Counted from the first letter of the stretch, positions 32,162-40,876 are shown. The stretch: DNA of 64,000 bases from Chloroflexota bacterium (GCA_003243965.1 QHBO01000017.1:62001-126000), one strand, 5' to 3'. Made by a program: numbers and translations. Notes: generated by a model not told the origin, from the sequence alone.

Positions 32162-34336
32162 TCAGACTCCCGGATCCGCCGCCGGCCGCTCCGGGGTTGC
32201 GGCCCGCGCGACCGCGCCCGGGTTCCACGCCCCGGTCGCATCGGCCAGCAGCTCGGCGACGTCGCGGACCTCGACCTCGGGCCGGCCGAGGTCGGTGGCC
32301 CCGTCACGGAGCATGATCAGGCAGAACGGGCAGGCGGTGGCGATCGCGTCCGGCTCGAGCTCGAGGGCCTGCTGGACGCGACGATGGTTGATGCGCTGGC
32401 CCTCGCGCTCCTCCATCCACATTCTTGCCCCTCCCGCGCCGCAGCACATCCCCCGATCGTGATGCAGGGCCATCTCGCCCAACTGCTGGCCCGGCACCGC
32501 CTCGACCAGCCGCCGTCCCGGGTCATAGACCTTGTTGTAGCGGCCCAGGTAGCACGCATCGTGATACGCGACCACCGCATCGTGCGCGGTGTCCGGCCGT
32601 AGCCTGCCGTCGCGCACCAGGCGATCGAGCAGCTGGGTGTGATGCAGGACGTCCACTCCCGCCAGGCCGAACTGCGGGTATTCGTTTCGGATCGTGTTGA
32701 AGCAGTGCGGGCAGCTCGCCACGATGGTGCCCACGCCATGCTCGTCATGCGCAGCGCCAAGCGTGCGAACGTTCTCCTCGGCCAGCATCTGGTAGAGGTA
32801 CTCGTTCCCCGCCCGCCTGGCCGGATCGCCGCTGCACGTCTCCTGCGACCCGAGGACGACGAACGGGACCTCGGCCTGCGCGAGCAGCTGCGCGATGGCG
32901 CGCACCACCTTGCGGTTGCGCTCATCGAAGGCGCCGGCACACCCAACCCAGTACAGCACCGCGTCGCGGGCAAGCGCACCGTCGGCCTTTCGCAGCTCCT
33001 GGACATCGAGCCCCCTGGCCCAGTCGAGCCGTGCGCTCCGAGGCTGGCCCCACGGGTTGCCGGCGGTCTCCATGTTGCGAAACGCCGCGTTCAGCTCCTT
33101 GGGGAAGCGGCTCTCCTCGAGGACCAGGTTGCGCCTGACCTCGACGATGGTGTCGACATGCTCGATCAGGACCGGGCAGCCCTCGACGCACCAGCCGCAG
33201 GTCGTGCACTGCCAGATCGCCTCCTCGGGAATCGCGTGGTCGACGATCGGCAGCTCGAGCGCCTCGCGGGCCCGATCGCGGGCGAGCTGGAGAGAGGCGT
33301 CGGACGCCTCCACTCCGCCGGCCGCGCCACCCTTAGCCGCGCGCTGCGCCCCGGCTGCCGCGGCGAGCGCCGTCTCCGCCATCGCGATCTGGTCGCGCAG
33401 GCCCTCCATGAAGTGCTTGGGGCTGAGCGTCTTGCCGGTCATGCTCGCCGGACAGAACTCCATGCACCGTCCGCACTCGGTGCAAGTCAGTGGATCGAGC
33501 AGGTGCCGCCATGTGAGGTCACGGAGGGTTCGCGCTCCGAAGGTGACCTCCTCGCCCGGGGCAGGCTCGGCATCCAGATCCATCGGCCGCAGCGCGCCCC
33601 GCGGCTCGAGGTTGCGAAAGTAGACGTTCGGCTCGCTGGTGAAGATGTGCAGGTGCTTGCTGCGCGGAAGGTGAACGATGAATCCCAGGACGACGCCGAT
33701 GTGCGCCCAGGCGAGGACCCCGTACGCCGTCGCGGCCGTCGCGGGCCCGACACCAGCGGCCGCCAGCACAGTGGCCGCCGGAGCGGCCAGGATCGCGGCC
33801 GCGCGCGATGCCTCGGCGGGATCGGCGATGTAGCGCAGCGCGTCGGCGGCCAGCTCCGTGAGCACCACGCCGGCGATCATCCCCAGGATCAGGTAGGCAT
33901 CGCGGCTGAGCGCCAATCGTGCGGGCCGCTCAACGGTGCGCCGGTAGGCGGCGTACGCGAGGCTCAGCAGGATCAGGCCGATGAACAGATTGGCGAAGAA
34001 GGTCACGCTCGACCACAGCACGCCGCCGAGCGGCCAGCCGAGCACCGTCTGGACGAGGCCGTTGGTGAAGTAGTTACCGGTGGTCGCCAGGAGCACGACG
34101 AAGCCCCAGAAGATGAAGAAGTGCATGAGGCCCGGGCCGGGGTCGCGGAGCAGACGCTGCTGACCCAGGACGAAGATGCCCAGGCCTTTGACCCGCTGCC
34201 ACCGGTGGTCGCTGCGGTCCAGCGGCCGGCCGGAGCGCAGCATCGCCAGGTGCGGGGCGAGTCGCCGCCAGAAGAGGTAGGCCGAAAATCCGATCGGGAC
34301 GACGATCAGCGGGTAGAACGGGATCGAGGGCGGCAT
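32162..34336 (-). CDS. Membrane-bound Fe-S oxidoreductase, ETF:(menaquinone) oxidoreductase type
   Basis: A 724-residue protein. Six or so membrane spans fill residues 5-225, with His residues suitable for heme b. Two [4Fe-4S] motifs follow, 'CTECGRCMEFCP' (285-296) and 'CTTCGWCVEGCP' (377-388), then two CCG-type (HdrD-like) units seen as 'CPHCFNTIRNEYP', 'YHDACYLGRYNKVYD' and 'MCCGAGGARMW'. This order matches the HdrD-like/DUF224 oxidoreductases proposed to carry electrons from ETF to menaquinone. The etfBA and acyl-CoA dehydrogenase genes about 5 kb away on the same strand support that reading. It begins 43 bases after the moaCB gene. Confidence 0.85.
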   Translation of the reverse strand: MPPSIPFYPLIVVPIGFSAYLFWRRLAPHLAMLRSGRPLDRSDHRWQRVKGLGIFVLGQQRLLRDPGPGLMHFFIFWGFVVLLATTGNYFTNGLVQTVLGWPLGGVLWSSVTFFANLFIGLILLSLAYAAYRRTVERPARLALSRDAYLILGMIAGVVLTELAADALRYIADPAEASRAAAILAAPAATVLAAAGVGPATAATAYGVLAWAHIGVVLGFIVHLPRSKHLHIFTSEPNVYFRNLEPRGALRPMDLDAEPAPGEEVTFGARTLRDLTWRHLLDPLTCTECGRCMEFCPASMTGKTLSPKHFMEGLRDQIAMAETALAAAAGAQRAAKGGAAGGVEASDASLQLARDRAREALELPIVDHAIPEEAIWQCTTCGWCVEGCPVLIEHVDTIVEVRRNLVLEESRFPKELNAAFRNMETAGNPWGQPRSARLDWARGLDVQELRKADGALARDAVLYWVGCAGAFDERNRKVVRAIAQLLAQAEVPFVVLGSQETCSGDPARRAGNEYLYQMLAEENVRTLGAAHDEHGVGTIVASCPHCFNTIRNEYPQFGLAGVDVLHHTQLLDRLVRDGRLRPDTAHDAVVAYHDACYLGRYNKVYDPGRRLVEAVPGQQLGEMALHHDRGMCCGAGGARMWMEEREGQRINHRRVQQALELEPDAIATACPFCLIMLRDGATDLGRPEVEVRDVAELLADATGAWNPGAVARAATPERPAADPGV

Positions 34337-34379
34337 GCGGCGCCCATCCTACCCGCCGTGCTGCGCGCTCGAGGCCCGG

Positions 34380-35360
34380 TCAGTGATCTCCGCCGGCGAG
34401 CTGCTCGAGGGCGTGTCGGAGCAGCGGCCGGACCGAGGAGAACGACTCGAGCGCGCCGCGGGGGGATCCCGGCAGGTTCACGATCAGCGTCCCCCCACGC
34501 GAGCCGGCGATCCCACGTGACAGGGAGGCCATCGGCGTGGCGCTCCTGCCCGCCTGGCGCATCTGCTCGGCGATGCCGGGAATGACACGGTCGATCACCC
34601 GTCGTGTCGCGGCCGGGGTGACGTCGCCGGGCGTCAGACCGGTGCCACCGGTGGTCAGGATCAGCCGATACCCGCGCTCCACGAGCTCAGCCAGCGTCGT
34701 CGCCAGGCGCTCCTCGTCGTCTGGGACCACCACGGCCGACGGCGCGGTGGCGAAGCCAGCCTCGCGCAGTGCGTCGACGAGGGCGGGGCCGCTCTCGTCG
34801 ACTCGGCTGCCAGCCGCCGCGCGGTTCGAGGCGGTGACCACGATTGCCTCGTGGTCTGCCGGTGCGGGCAGACCTGCTGGCTCCCTGCCCGAGAGGTAAA
34901 GGCCGCTCGCGCCGCCCTCCTTCTCGACCAGCTCCAGCCGTTCGATGACGATGTCGCGCTGCAGCGCCTTGGTCATGTCGTAGACGGTGAGCGCCGCGAT
35001 GCTCGCGGCGGTCAGCGCCTCCATCTCGACGCCGGTGCGCGCCGTGGCGGCCACCTCCGCTCGAATCAGCAGCCGCACCCCATCAGGGGCAGCCGCCAGC
35101 TCGACATCGATCCGGTCGAGCGGCAGCGGATGGCAGAGGGGAATCAGCTCTGCGGTGCGCTTGGCCGCGGCGATCCCCGCCAGCTGCGCGACCACCAGGA
35201 CGTCGCCCTTGGGTCCGCCGGACTCCAGGAGCGCGGACAGCACCTCCGCACGGAAGCGGACGGTCGCCGACGCAACCGCACGACGCGGGGTCACCGGCTT
35301 GCCGCCGACATCGATCATCCGCGGCTCGCCCCGCGGCCCGAAGTGCGTCGGCTGCGTCAT
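34380..35360 (-). CDS. moaCB: MoaC-MoaB fusion, molybdenum cofactor biosynthesis
   Basis: A 326-residue two-domain protein. Residues 1-160 are MoaC: 'MIDVGGKPVTPRRAVA', 'LIPLCHPLPLDRIDV', 'TGVEMEALTAASIAALTVYD' and 'DMTKALQRDI', which with MoaA makes cyclic pyranopterin monophosphate. Residues 170-326 are MoaB/MogA: 'RLILTTGGTGLTPGDVTPAAT' and 'LIVNLPGSPRGALESF', which adenylylates molybdopterin. MoeA, the enzyme acting next, is encoded directly upstream; the ATG at 35360 overlaps its stop (ATGA). Fusion of the first and a late step is known in some bacteria. No moaA, moaD, moaE or mobA lies in the window. Confidence 0.93.
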   Translation of the reverse strand: MTQPTHFGPRGEPRMIDVGGKPVTPRRAVASATVRFRAEVLSALLESGGPKGDVLVVAQLAGIAAAKRTAELIPLCHPLPLDRIDVELAAAPDGVRLLIRAEVAATARTGVEMEALTAASIAALTVYDMTKALQRDIVIERLELVEKEGGASGLYLSGREPAGLPAPADHEAIVVTASNRAAAGSRVDESGPALVDALREAGFATAPSAVVVPDDEERLATTLAELVERGYRLILTTGGTGLTPGDVTPAATRRVIDRVIPGIAEQMRQAGRSATPMASLSRGIAGSRGGTLIVNLPGSPRGALESFSSVRPLLRHALEQLAGGDH

Positions 35361-36595
35361 CCGCCCACCTCCACGCTGGTCGGGTCCAGGATGATCGCGT
35401 CGTAGCGCTCTCCGGCCGCGGCCCGGGCGAGGCCGCGAGGGATGGTGAGCAGCCCGTTCGCCGCCGCGAGCGACCGCAGCTGAGATGAGGCCTGGCCGCC
35501 CGCAGGTCGGGCGCGCCAGTCCTCCCCCTGCCGCGAGAGGACGACGCGGAGGTACGCCTGTCGGTCGGGGTCCTTGTCCATCGGCTCGGTGAGCAGGGCC
35601 TGCTGGTGGCCGCGGCCGTCTCCGGAGCGGCCGAGCATCGCGCGGATCAGTGGCCGGACGAACAGCTCGAAGGTGACGAGGGCGCTCACCGGATTCCCGG
35701 GCAGGCCGATCACCGGCGTGCCGCCGACATCGCCAAAGGCGAGCGGCTTCCCCGGCTGCACCGCGATCCGCCAGAAGCTCAGTCGACCGATCCGCTCCAG
35801 GACCGGGCGCAGGTAGTCGCGTCGACCGACGCTCACACCTCCTGAGACGACGAGCAGGTCACCTGCGCCGGCCCCCCGAACGACAAGCTCCTGCAGCGCT
35901 GCCTCGTCATCCGCCGCTCGGGGGAGGCGAATCGGCTCCGCTCCGGCTTCCTGAACGGCGGCGCTAAGGCCGAAGGAGTTCGCATCGTAAATCTGACCGG
36001 GCTGCAGCGGCTGTCCGGGCGACACGAGCTCATCGCCGGTGGCCAGAATCACGACGCGCGGACGACGGCGTACCTCGAACGTCGCAAGACCCAACGAAGC
36101 GAGGATCGCGATCGCGGCGGGCCCGAGCACGCCGGGCAGGCAGACCGTTTCGCCGGCGCGCGTGTCGTGGCCGGCGCCGCGGACGTTCGCCCCGAGCTCC
36201 ACCGCCCCGCTGATCGTCACTGCACCATCCGCCTCCTCCGTCTCCTCAACCGGGACCACCGCATCAGCTCCGGCGGGAAGCGGTGCGCCCGTCATGATCC
36301 GTACCGCGGTGCCCGGCGCCAGGACCGTCGCCGGGCCACCGCCCGCAGCCGCCTCGCCGCTGATCGGAAGCGGCCCGGGAAGGTCCGCGGTGCGGACGGC
36401 AAAGCCGTCCATCGAGGAGTTGGCAAAGGGGGGGACGTCGGTTTGCGCGACGTACGCGCGGGTCGCCGGAACGCGTCCGAGTGCGTCCGCGAGCTCGACC
36501 GCCTCGACGCCGACCGGATGTGCTGCACCCAGGATCCGTTGCCGGGCCTGGTCGACGTCGAGCATCGGCCCAGGTGCCATCGGCTCAGACGCCAT
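35357..36595 (-). CDS. moeA: Molybdopterin molybdotransferase MoeA
   Basis: A 412-residue MoeA of usual length: 'FANSSMDGFAVR', 'RIMTGAPLPAGADAVVPVEE', 'VVILATGDELVSPGQPL', 'SGGVSVGRRDYL' and 'GLPGNPVSALVTFELF'. It inserts molybdate into adenylylated molybdopterin. Two in-frame ATGs (36595 and 36580) arise from a 15-bp tandem duplication; the second would give 'MAPGPMLDVDQAR', nearer the usual N-terminus. Its stop is coupled to moaCB, and it follows the M50 protease gene with only four bases between. Confidence 0.95.
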   Translation of the reverse strand: MASEPMAPGPMLDVDQARQRILGAAHPVGVEAVELADALGRVPATRAYVAQTDVPPFANSSMDGFAVRTADLPGPLPISGEAAAGGGPATVLAPGTAVRIMTGAPLPAGADAVVPVEETEEADGAVTISGAVELGANVRGAGHDTRAGETVCLPGVLGPAAIAILASLGLATFEVRRRPRVVILATGDELVSPGQPLQPGQIYDANSFGLSAAVQEAGAEPIRLPRAADDEAALQELVVRGAGAGDLLVVSGGVSVGRRDYLRPVLERIGRLSFWRIAVQPGKPLAFGDVGGTPVIGLPGNPVSALVTFELFVRPLIRAMLGRSGDGRGHQQALLTEPMDKDPDRQAYLRVVLSRQGEDWRARPAGGQASSQLRSLAAANGLLTIPRGLARAAAGERYDAIILDPTSVEVGG

Positions 36596-36605
36596 CGGCT
36601 CAGAC
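36576..36605. repeat. 15-bp tandem duplication across the M50 stop/moeA start
   Basis: GCCATCGGCTCAGAC is present twice without spacer (36576-36590 and 36591-36605). On the minus strand the first copy contains the stop of the M50 gene, and each copy supplies an ATG for moeA, so the event duplicated the start region. Confidence 0.85.
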
Positions 36606-37724
36606 GCCGAGCTTGATCCGGGTCTCGATCAGGCCCAGAATCCCCGACCTGGTCAGCGTGCCGACGATCTGACGGCCCTCGATCACCACTGGCAGCTGGC
36701 GCACCGGCTTCTCCTGGAAGAGGCGGAGCGCGCCCTCGATTTCCACATCCGGCCCGATGGTCACGATGTCCGGGTAGCGGGTCATGATGTCGGTCACCCT
36801 CGCCGTCTCCCACGATTCGCGTGGCACCCGCCGCACGTCCGACAGGGAGACCACCCCGGCCAGACCGCCATCGTCGTGTCGGACCAGGAACGACTGGTGT
36901 TCGCCGCGGAGCATCCGCTCGTTGATCAGCGACGCGACCGTCTCGTTCGGCCCGACCGAAGCAGGATCGGAGTCCATCAGGTCACGGACCTTCACGCCAC
37001 GCAGTGAGCGCTCGACACTCATCCGCGCCACCGCTGCCTCCGCAGCATTGGACAGGAACCAGCCGATCAGCGCCAGCCAGATCCCGCTGAACAGGCCCCC
37101 GGGCTGAAACGCGAGAAAGACGCCCAGCCCGATCAGGAAGTATCCGAACAGGCGCCCGACCGTCGCCGCATTGCGCGTGGCGGCGTACTCGTCGCGGCGA
37201 AGCTTCCAGAGGAGTGCTCTCAGCAGCCGGCCGCCATCCATCGGAAAGCCGGGGATCAGGTTGAAGAGCCCCAGGCTGATGTTGATGTAGCCCAGCCAGC
37301 TGAGCAGCGCGTCGAGCGGGCCGCCTGCCTCCCCCAACGCGGCGTCCGCGAGCAGCAGCAGGCCGCCGATCACGAGGCTCGAAATCGGCCCCGCGGCCGC
37401 GATCAGCGCCTCGTCACGCGGGCGTTTCGGCTCCTCTTCGAGGTTCGCGGCGCCGCCGAAGATGAAGAGCGTGATGCTGCTGACGCGGAGGTGGAAGCGG
37501 CGCGCCACGACCGCGTGAGAGAGCTCGTGTGCCAGGACGGACGCGAAGAAGAGCAGCGAGGTGGCGGCAGCCACCGCCCAGTACAGCCCTCCGGGCCAGT
37601 GCGGAAAATCCGCGGGAAACTGGCGCACCGCGAGGGAGTAGGTGATCAGAAAGGCGATCACCAGCCAGGAGGGATGGACCGCGAGCTCCACGCCGAGGAG
37701 ACGTCCAATCCGCACGGCGCCCAT
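36600..37724 (-). CDS. M50 family site-2-protease-like metallopeptidase with CBS pair
   Basis: A 374-residue intramembrane zinc protease. The zinc motif is 'VLAHELSHAVVARRF' (HExxH, about residues 65-69) and the distal ligand lies in 'FNLIPGFPMDGGRLLRALLW', both inside membrane segments. The C-terminal 140 residues form two CBS domains ('VRDLMDSDPASVGPNETV', 'VTDIMTRYPDIVTIGPDVEI'), which usually sense adenylate ligands. The architecture is that of the SpoIVFB-like group with CBS regulation. The substrate is probably a membrane-bound regulator but none is encoded close by. Confidence 0.92.
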   Translation of the reverse strand: MGAVRIGRLLGVELAVHPSWLVIAFLITYSLAVRQFPADFPHWPGGLYWAVAAATSLLFFASVLAHELSHAVVARRFHLRVSSITLFIFGGAANLEEEPKRPRDEALIAAAGPISSLVIGGLLLLADAALGEAGGPLDALLSWLGYINISLGLFNLIPGFPMDGGRLLRALLWKLRRDEYAATRNAATVGRLFGYFLIGLGVFLAFQPGGLFSGIWLALIGWFLSNAAEAAVARMSVERSLRGVKVRDLMDSDPASVGPNETVASLINERMLRGEHQSFLVRHDDGGLAGVVSLSDVRRVPRESWETARVTDIMTRYPDIVTIGPDVEIEGALRLFQEKPVRQLPVVIEGRQIVGTLTRSGILGLIETRIKLGV

Positions 37725-37749
37725 CAGCGGAGTGTAGCCGAGGCGCCGA

Positions 37750-38448
37750 TCAGAGCAGGCCGGCGCCCTCGGCAGGATCCCGGCGACGCATCAGCCGCGC
37801 ACCGAGCAGCAGCGCGGCGAGCGCGCTGACCATGATGGCCGCGCCGGCCGCCAGCGACGCCTCGAACCAGAATCCCTCGGGAAACAGGCGGATCAGGTTC
37901 GACTGCGGCCCGAAGAGGTACGTCCCCTCGCGGAACAGCAGCCGGTGGAAGGCGAGAAACGCGGCGTCGAAACCGATGACCAAGGTCGACGCGGCCATCA
38001 GCGCCGCGACGCCGACCGAGCCCGACGCGAGGACCAGGAGGCGGCCCCGGCGGCGTGGCTCCCAGCGCAGAGCCAGGGCCGACAGCGCGAGCACGGCCAG
38101 CGCGACGACGTCCGCGATCGTGAGCGTCCGTACCAAACCACCGACGTCCTGCATGTGGCTCCGCTCGGTGGAATCGAGGAGCGGACCCCTGCCGGGGACG
38201 GTGACGACAAAGTCACCGCCCGTGAACAGCTCCCGCAGGATGGTGGCGGTCAGCCGGTCGACGGTCGCCTGATCGGTCCCCAGCCGGAGGCTGGAGCCGT
38301 TTCGCACCTGCTCGAGGTGCACGAACCACGGATTGAACAGGAGCAGTGGCCCGGTCAGCGTCAGGCAGCATGCCGCTGCCGCCCAAAACAGGAGCCCAAC
38401 GACGGCGGGGGCACGGGGCGCCGACCCGTCGCGGTTCGCAGCCGTCAG
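37750..38448 (-). CDS. DUF1461 (TIGR01906) family integral membrane protein, probable CTG start
   Basis: The conserved sequence begins well before the only ATG/GTG (38322), since 'TGPLLLFNPWF' with a full membrane span lies upstream in frame. The frame is open back to a CTG at 38448 that overlaps the stop of the preceding gene (CTGA), the only plausible coupled start; this gives 232 residues. DUF1461 marks are 'SHMQDVGGLVRTL', 'FDAAFLAFHRLLFREGTYLF' and 'SNLIRLFPEGFW', with four membrane spans and an extracytoplasmic loop. Function unknown. The alternative is that the start codon has been lost or a sequence error is present. Confidence 0.75.
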   Translation of the reverse strand: MTAANRDGSAPRAPAVVGLLFWAAAACCLTLTGPLLLFNPWFVHLEQVRNGSSLRLGTDQATVDRLTATILRELFTGGDFVVTVPGRGPLLDSTERSHMQDVGGLVRTLTIADVVALAVLALSALALRWEPRRRGRLLVLASGSVGVAALMAASTLVIGFDAAFLAFHRLLFREGTYLFGPQSNLIRLFPEGFWFEASLAAGAAIMVSALAALLLGARLMRRRDPAEGAGLL

Positions 38449-38822
38449 CGGAAGCGGGTCGCGAAGCGGCTGGATCCGATCGTCATCGACAGGACGAATC
38501 CGACGATCGCGATGACGATCGCGCCGAGCAGCGCGGGCAGGAACCCGCTAACCGTGAAGCCGAGCCGGAGCTGTGCGCTCACCGCGCCGGTCAGCAGCAG
38601 CATCAATGCGTTGATCACGAGCAGGAACAATCCCATGGTCAGCATCGTGATCGGGAAGGTGAGGAGCCGCAGAATCGGCCGCAGGTAGGTGTTGAGCAGG
38701 CTGAACGCGAGCGCCACGAGCAGCAGCTTCCACCACTCCCCCACGAACCCGATGCCAGGCACGAGCACCGTGGCCACGTACAGCGCCACGGCGTTGACCA
38801 CTATCTGGACGACCCTGCTCAC
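38445..38822 (-). CDS. Phage holin family 4-type (PF04020, YvlD-like) membrane protein
   Basis: A 125-residue protein with four membrane spans starting with GTG. 'NAVALYVATVLVPGIGF', 'LLLVALAFSLLNTYLRPILRLLTFPITMLTMG' (in parts) and 'LFLLVINALMLLLTGAVSAQL' match the PF04020 family. Despite the Pfam name, these are chromosomal membrane proteins common in high-GC bacteria, and no phage genes surround it. The stop overlaps the proposed CTG of the DUF1461 gene. Confidence 0.88.
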   Translation of the reverse strand: MSRVVQIVVNAVALYVATVLVPGIGFVGEWWKLLLVALAFSLLNTYLRPILRLLTFPITMLTMGLFLLVINALMLLLTGAVSAQLRLGFTVSGFLPALLGAIVIAIVGFVLSMTIGSSRFATRFR

Positions 38823-38885
38823 CGGGCTAGCCTACCCGATGAGCAACCGCCGCGCCCCGGCGCCGCTGGCCCGGACGACTGCCCG

Positions 38886-39179
38886 TCACTCCAGCGGAAT
38901 CGACTCACGCGCCGGTGGCTCGCCGGTCTCGGCCTTGTCGTCGGCCATCGCAATCCAGCGGTCGATGTAGGTGCGGGCGGCGAGCAGCTGCTCCCGGCCC
39001 GCGGCCTTCATGTGGCGCCGGGCATCCTCTGGAAAGACGGTGTGCATCAGCGACCAGAAGGCCGCCTCGAATCCCGCGCCGCGGGACTCGCGCCCGGACC
39101 CTGACTCCTGGCGCTCCAGCCGCCGCTCGAGCTCCTCGATTCGCGCGCGCAGATCGGTATCGGTCTGGTTGTCAGCCAT
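38886..39179 (-). CDS. Small helical conserved hypothetical protein downstream of ArsA-like ATPase
   Basis: A 97-residue soluble protein starting at the ATG at 39179, preceded by a very good AAAGGAGG. Its start lies inside the end of the ArsA-like gene (8 bp overlap). Residues 5-30 form a charged coiled coil ('LRARIEELERRLERQ'), then 'FEAAFWSLMHTVFPEDARRHMKAAGREQLLAARTYIDRWI' (in parts) forms amphipathic helices resembling small phasin-like or chaperone-associated proteins. No named family is certain. Coupling to the ATPase suggests they work together. Confidence 0.8.
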   Translation of the reverse strand: MADNQTDTDLRARIEELERRLERQESGSGRESRGAGFEAAFWSLMHTVFPEDARRHMKAAGREQLLAARTYIDRWIAMADDKAETGEPPARESIPLE

Positions 39180-40380
39180 GGTTGCCTCCTTTGGTGGTTG
39201 CCGGGCTCGCCGTTCCGGTCGCGGCAAAGCGGATCTGGAGGACGTGGTCCTCGAAGTGTGCGCCCTGGGTGGCGGCGTCGATGAGCACGCGCGGCAGGAC
39301 CAGGTTTCGCCGCCACGCGCCGACGTCGATCACGATCTCATCCCCGTGACGCGTCAGCGCGATCTGCTCACGGCTGGTGAACGGAAGCTCCAGCGACAGC
39401 ACGAAGCTCTGGTCGTCGCGCTTCACGGAGTAGGGGCGACCGCGGTAGTAGAAGTCGGTCGGGCTGCGCTCCCCGTAGATGGCAACCGCCAGCTCCCGAA
39501 GCCTTTCGATACCGACCACCTCACGGTCGAAGTACGGCGCCCTGAGCACCGGAATCGGCGCGAAGCTCTCCTCGACGATCGGCCCGTACGACTGCTGCGC
39601 CTCGTACCAGCCGCGGAAGTAGGGTCCCACCTCGGCAGGCAGGATCCGGTTGGCGACCACCAGGTCGGTCGGGTAGTCGTAAAGGTGAAAGTAGGTGAAC
39701 GAGCGTTGCGCCTCCCTGATCACCACGCTCTCCAGAGTGAGCACCACGCGGACCGATGTCTTCGACCCATCGGCCAGCAGGCTGCGCATGTACTCCAGCC
39801 GCGCGAACAGGTTCTCGCCCGCATCGAACACGTCGTCGCCGGGCATCGGGATGCCGACAACCCGATGGATCAGCGGCCCGGTCAGCTTCGAGATTCGACG
39901 CCCGATCGGCTCCACCTTTTCCATCCACCATTTCGCCGCCTCGGGCAGGGAGAGGAGCCGCAGCGTCTCGCCGGTGGGTGCCGCGTCGACGACGATGACG
40001 TCGTACTTGCCGGAGTCGTGGTGCTCGGCGATCCACAGCAGGCTGCCCACCTCGTCCATGCCGGGTAGGACCGTCATCTCTTCGGCGAGCACCTCATCCA
40101 GGCCGCGCCAGCGGAGCACCGAGGCTGCGTACTCCTGAATCCGTCCCCAGTAGCGCGCCACGTTGAAGAACGCGTCGGACTCCTGGCCCCACAGGTTGGG
40201 CACCACCTCGATCGGTTCGGGGCCGAGCTCCCGTCCCATCGCATCGCCGAGGCTGTGCGCGATGTCGGTCGACAGCACGATGGTCTTCATGCCGGCGTCC
40301 GCGCAGGCGAGCGCGGTCGCGGCCGCAACGCTCGTCTTGCCGACACCTCCCTTACCGGTGTAGAGCAGGATCCGGGGCAC
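39172..40380 (-). CDS. ArsA/Get3-like ATPase
   Basis: A 402-residue P-loop ATPase. The GTG at 40380 follows GGGGAG at good spacing, and the deviant Walker A comes at once: 'LLYTGKGGVGKTSVAAATA'. Switch I 'LSTDIAHSLGDAMG' and switch II 'VVDAAPTGETLRLLSLPE' follow. The C-terminal part (about 300-400) is a beta-rich extension containing 'RRDDQSFVLSLELPF', like the alpha-crystallin-type domain at the end of bacterial ArsA-like proteins. There are no arsB, arsC or arsR genes, so arsenite export is not supported; a client-targeting or chaperone role is likelier (inference). Confidence 0.88.
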   Translation of the reverse strand: MPRILLYTGKGGVGKTSVAAATALACADAGMKTIVLSTDIAHSLGDAMGRELGPEPIEVVPNLWGQESDAFFNVARYWGRIQEYAASVLRWRGLDEVLAEEMTVLPGMDEVGSLLWIAEHHDSGKYDVIVVDAAPTGETLRLLSLPEAAKWWMEKVEPIGRRISKLTGPLIHRVVGIPMPGDDVFDAGENLFARLEYMRSLLADGSKTSVRVVLTLESVVIREAQRSFTYFHLYDYPTDLVVANRILPAEVGPYFRGWYEAQQSYGPIVEESFAPIPVLRAPYFDREVVGIERLRELAVAIYGERSPTDFYYRGRPYSVKRDDQSFVLSLELPFTSREQIALTRHGDEIVIDVGAWRRNLVLPRVLIDAATQGAHFEDHVLQIRFAATGTASPATTKGGNHG

Positions 40381-40708
40381 GAGCAACTCTCCCCATGCGA
40401 CGTGAATGTGCTTCGGCGGTGAAAGGCGGCGCCGCGGCGCCGCCATCGTACTCGTGCCGACGGTGCCGCTCACCACCGGTGTGCGTGGCCGGACGCTCGC
40501 TGGGCCGGTGGTTGACGGGGCCTGCGAGAATCGGTGCTCGGCTCAACTCCGTCGCGCAGGCCGAACCCCCAGGCCTGTGCCTTCAGGGCAGACGGGATTG
40601 GGCCGTGATGGGTGGGGCGACCGCTGGGCACGCGCGTCGCCCCATCAAACCCTTCCGGCATGCATCCTGCTCCCCGGTGCGCTGACGCCCAGACCGAAGG
40701 AGGAATCC
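40381..40708. other. Intergenic region between divergent genes
   Basis: About 330 bp between the ArsA-like gene (minus) and a small plus-strand gene. I see no gene with convincing codon use here. It must hold promoters for both sides, but I could not identify clear -10/-35 boxes. Long frames crossing it are extensions of the small gene's frame without a ribosome-binding site. Confidence 0.5.
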
Positions 40709-40876
40709 ATGGCGAAGCGCGAAGAGATCGACACCGGAACGGACAAGCGCTACGTGCGCCGCGATGCGAAGGGTCGCTTCAGCGAGTCCGTCGACGTCGG
40801 CCGATCGCTCTCCCAGGACCAGCGCAAGAAGGCAAAGCACAAGGCGCCCAAGGGCCAGGGCGACAAGGGCGACTGA
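40709..40876 (+). CDS. Small conserved basic protein (hypothetical)
   Basis: A 55-residue protein with an excellent AAGGAGGA seven or so bases before the ATG, which fixes the start. It is highly charged: 'DTGTDKRYVRRDAKGRF', 'VDVGRSLSQDQR' and a Lys/Gly-rich end ('KAKHKAPKGQGDKGD'). I recall similar short proteins from many bacteria without function. No Cys or membrane span. It may bind nucleic acid given its basicity, but nothing proves it. Confidence 0.8.
   Translation: MAKREEIDTGTDKRYVRRDAKGRFSESVDVGRSLSQDQRKKAKHKAPKGQGDKGD

Noticed and set aside
32639-34585. 648-codon open frame antisense to the membrane Fe-S oxidoreductase
   Set aside because: Shadow of a high-GC gene; no ribosome-binding site and no recognisable motif, while the other strand carries complete cluster motifs.
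38445-38822. Prophage origin because of the 'phage holin' family name
   Set aside because: The family is widespread on chromosomes and no phage genes surround it.
39172-40380. Arsenite-export role for the ArsA-like ATPase
   Set aside because: No arsB, arsC, arsD or arsR nearby, and the C-terminal extension points to the broader ArsA/Get3-like group.
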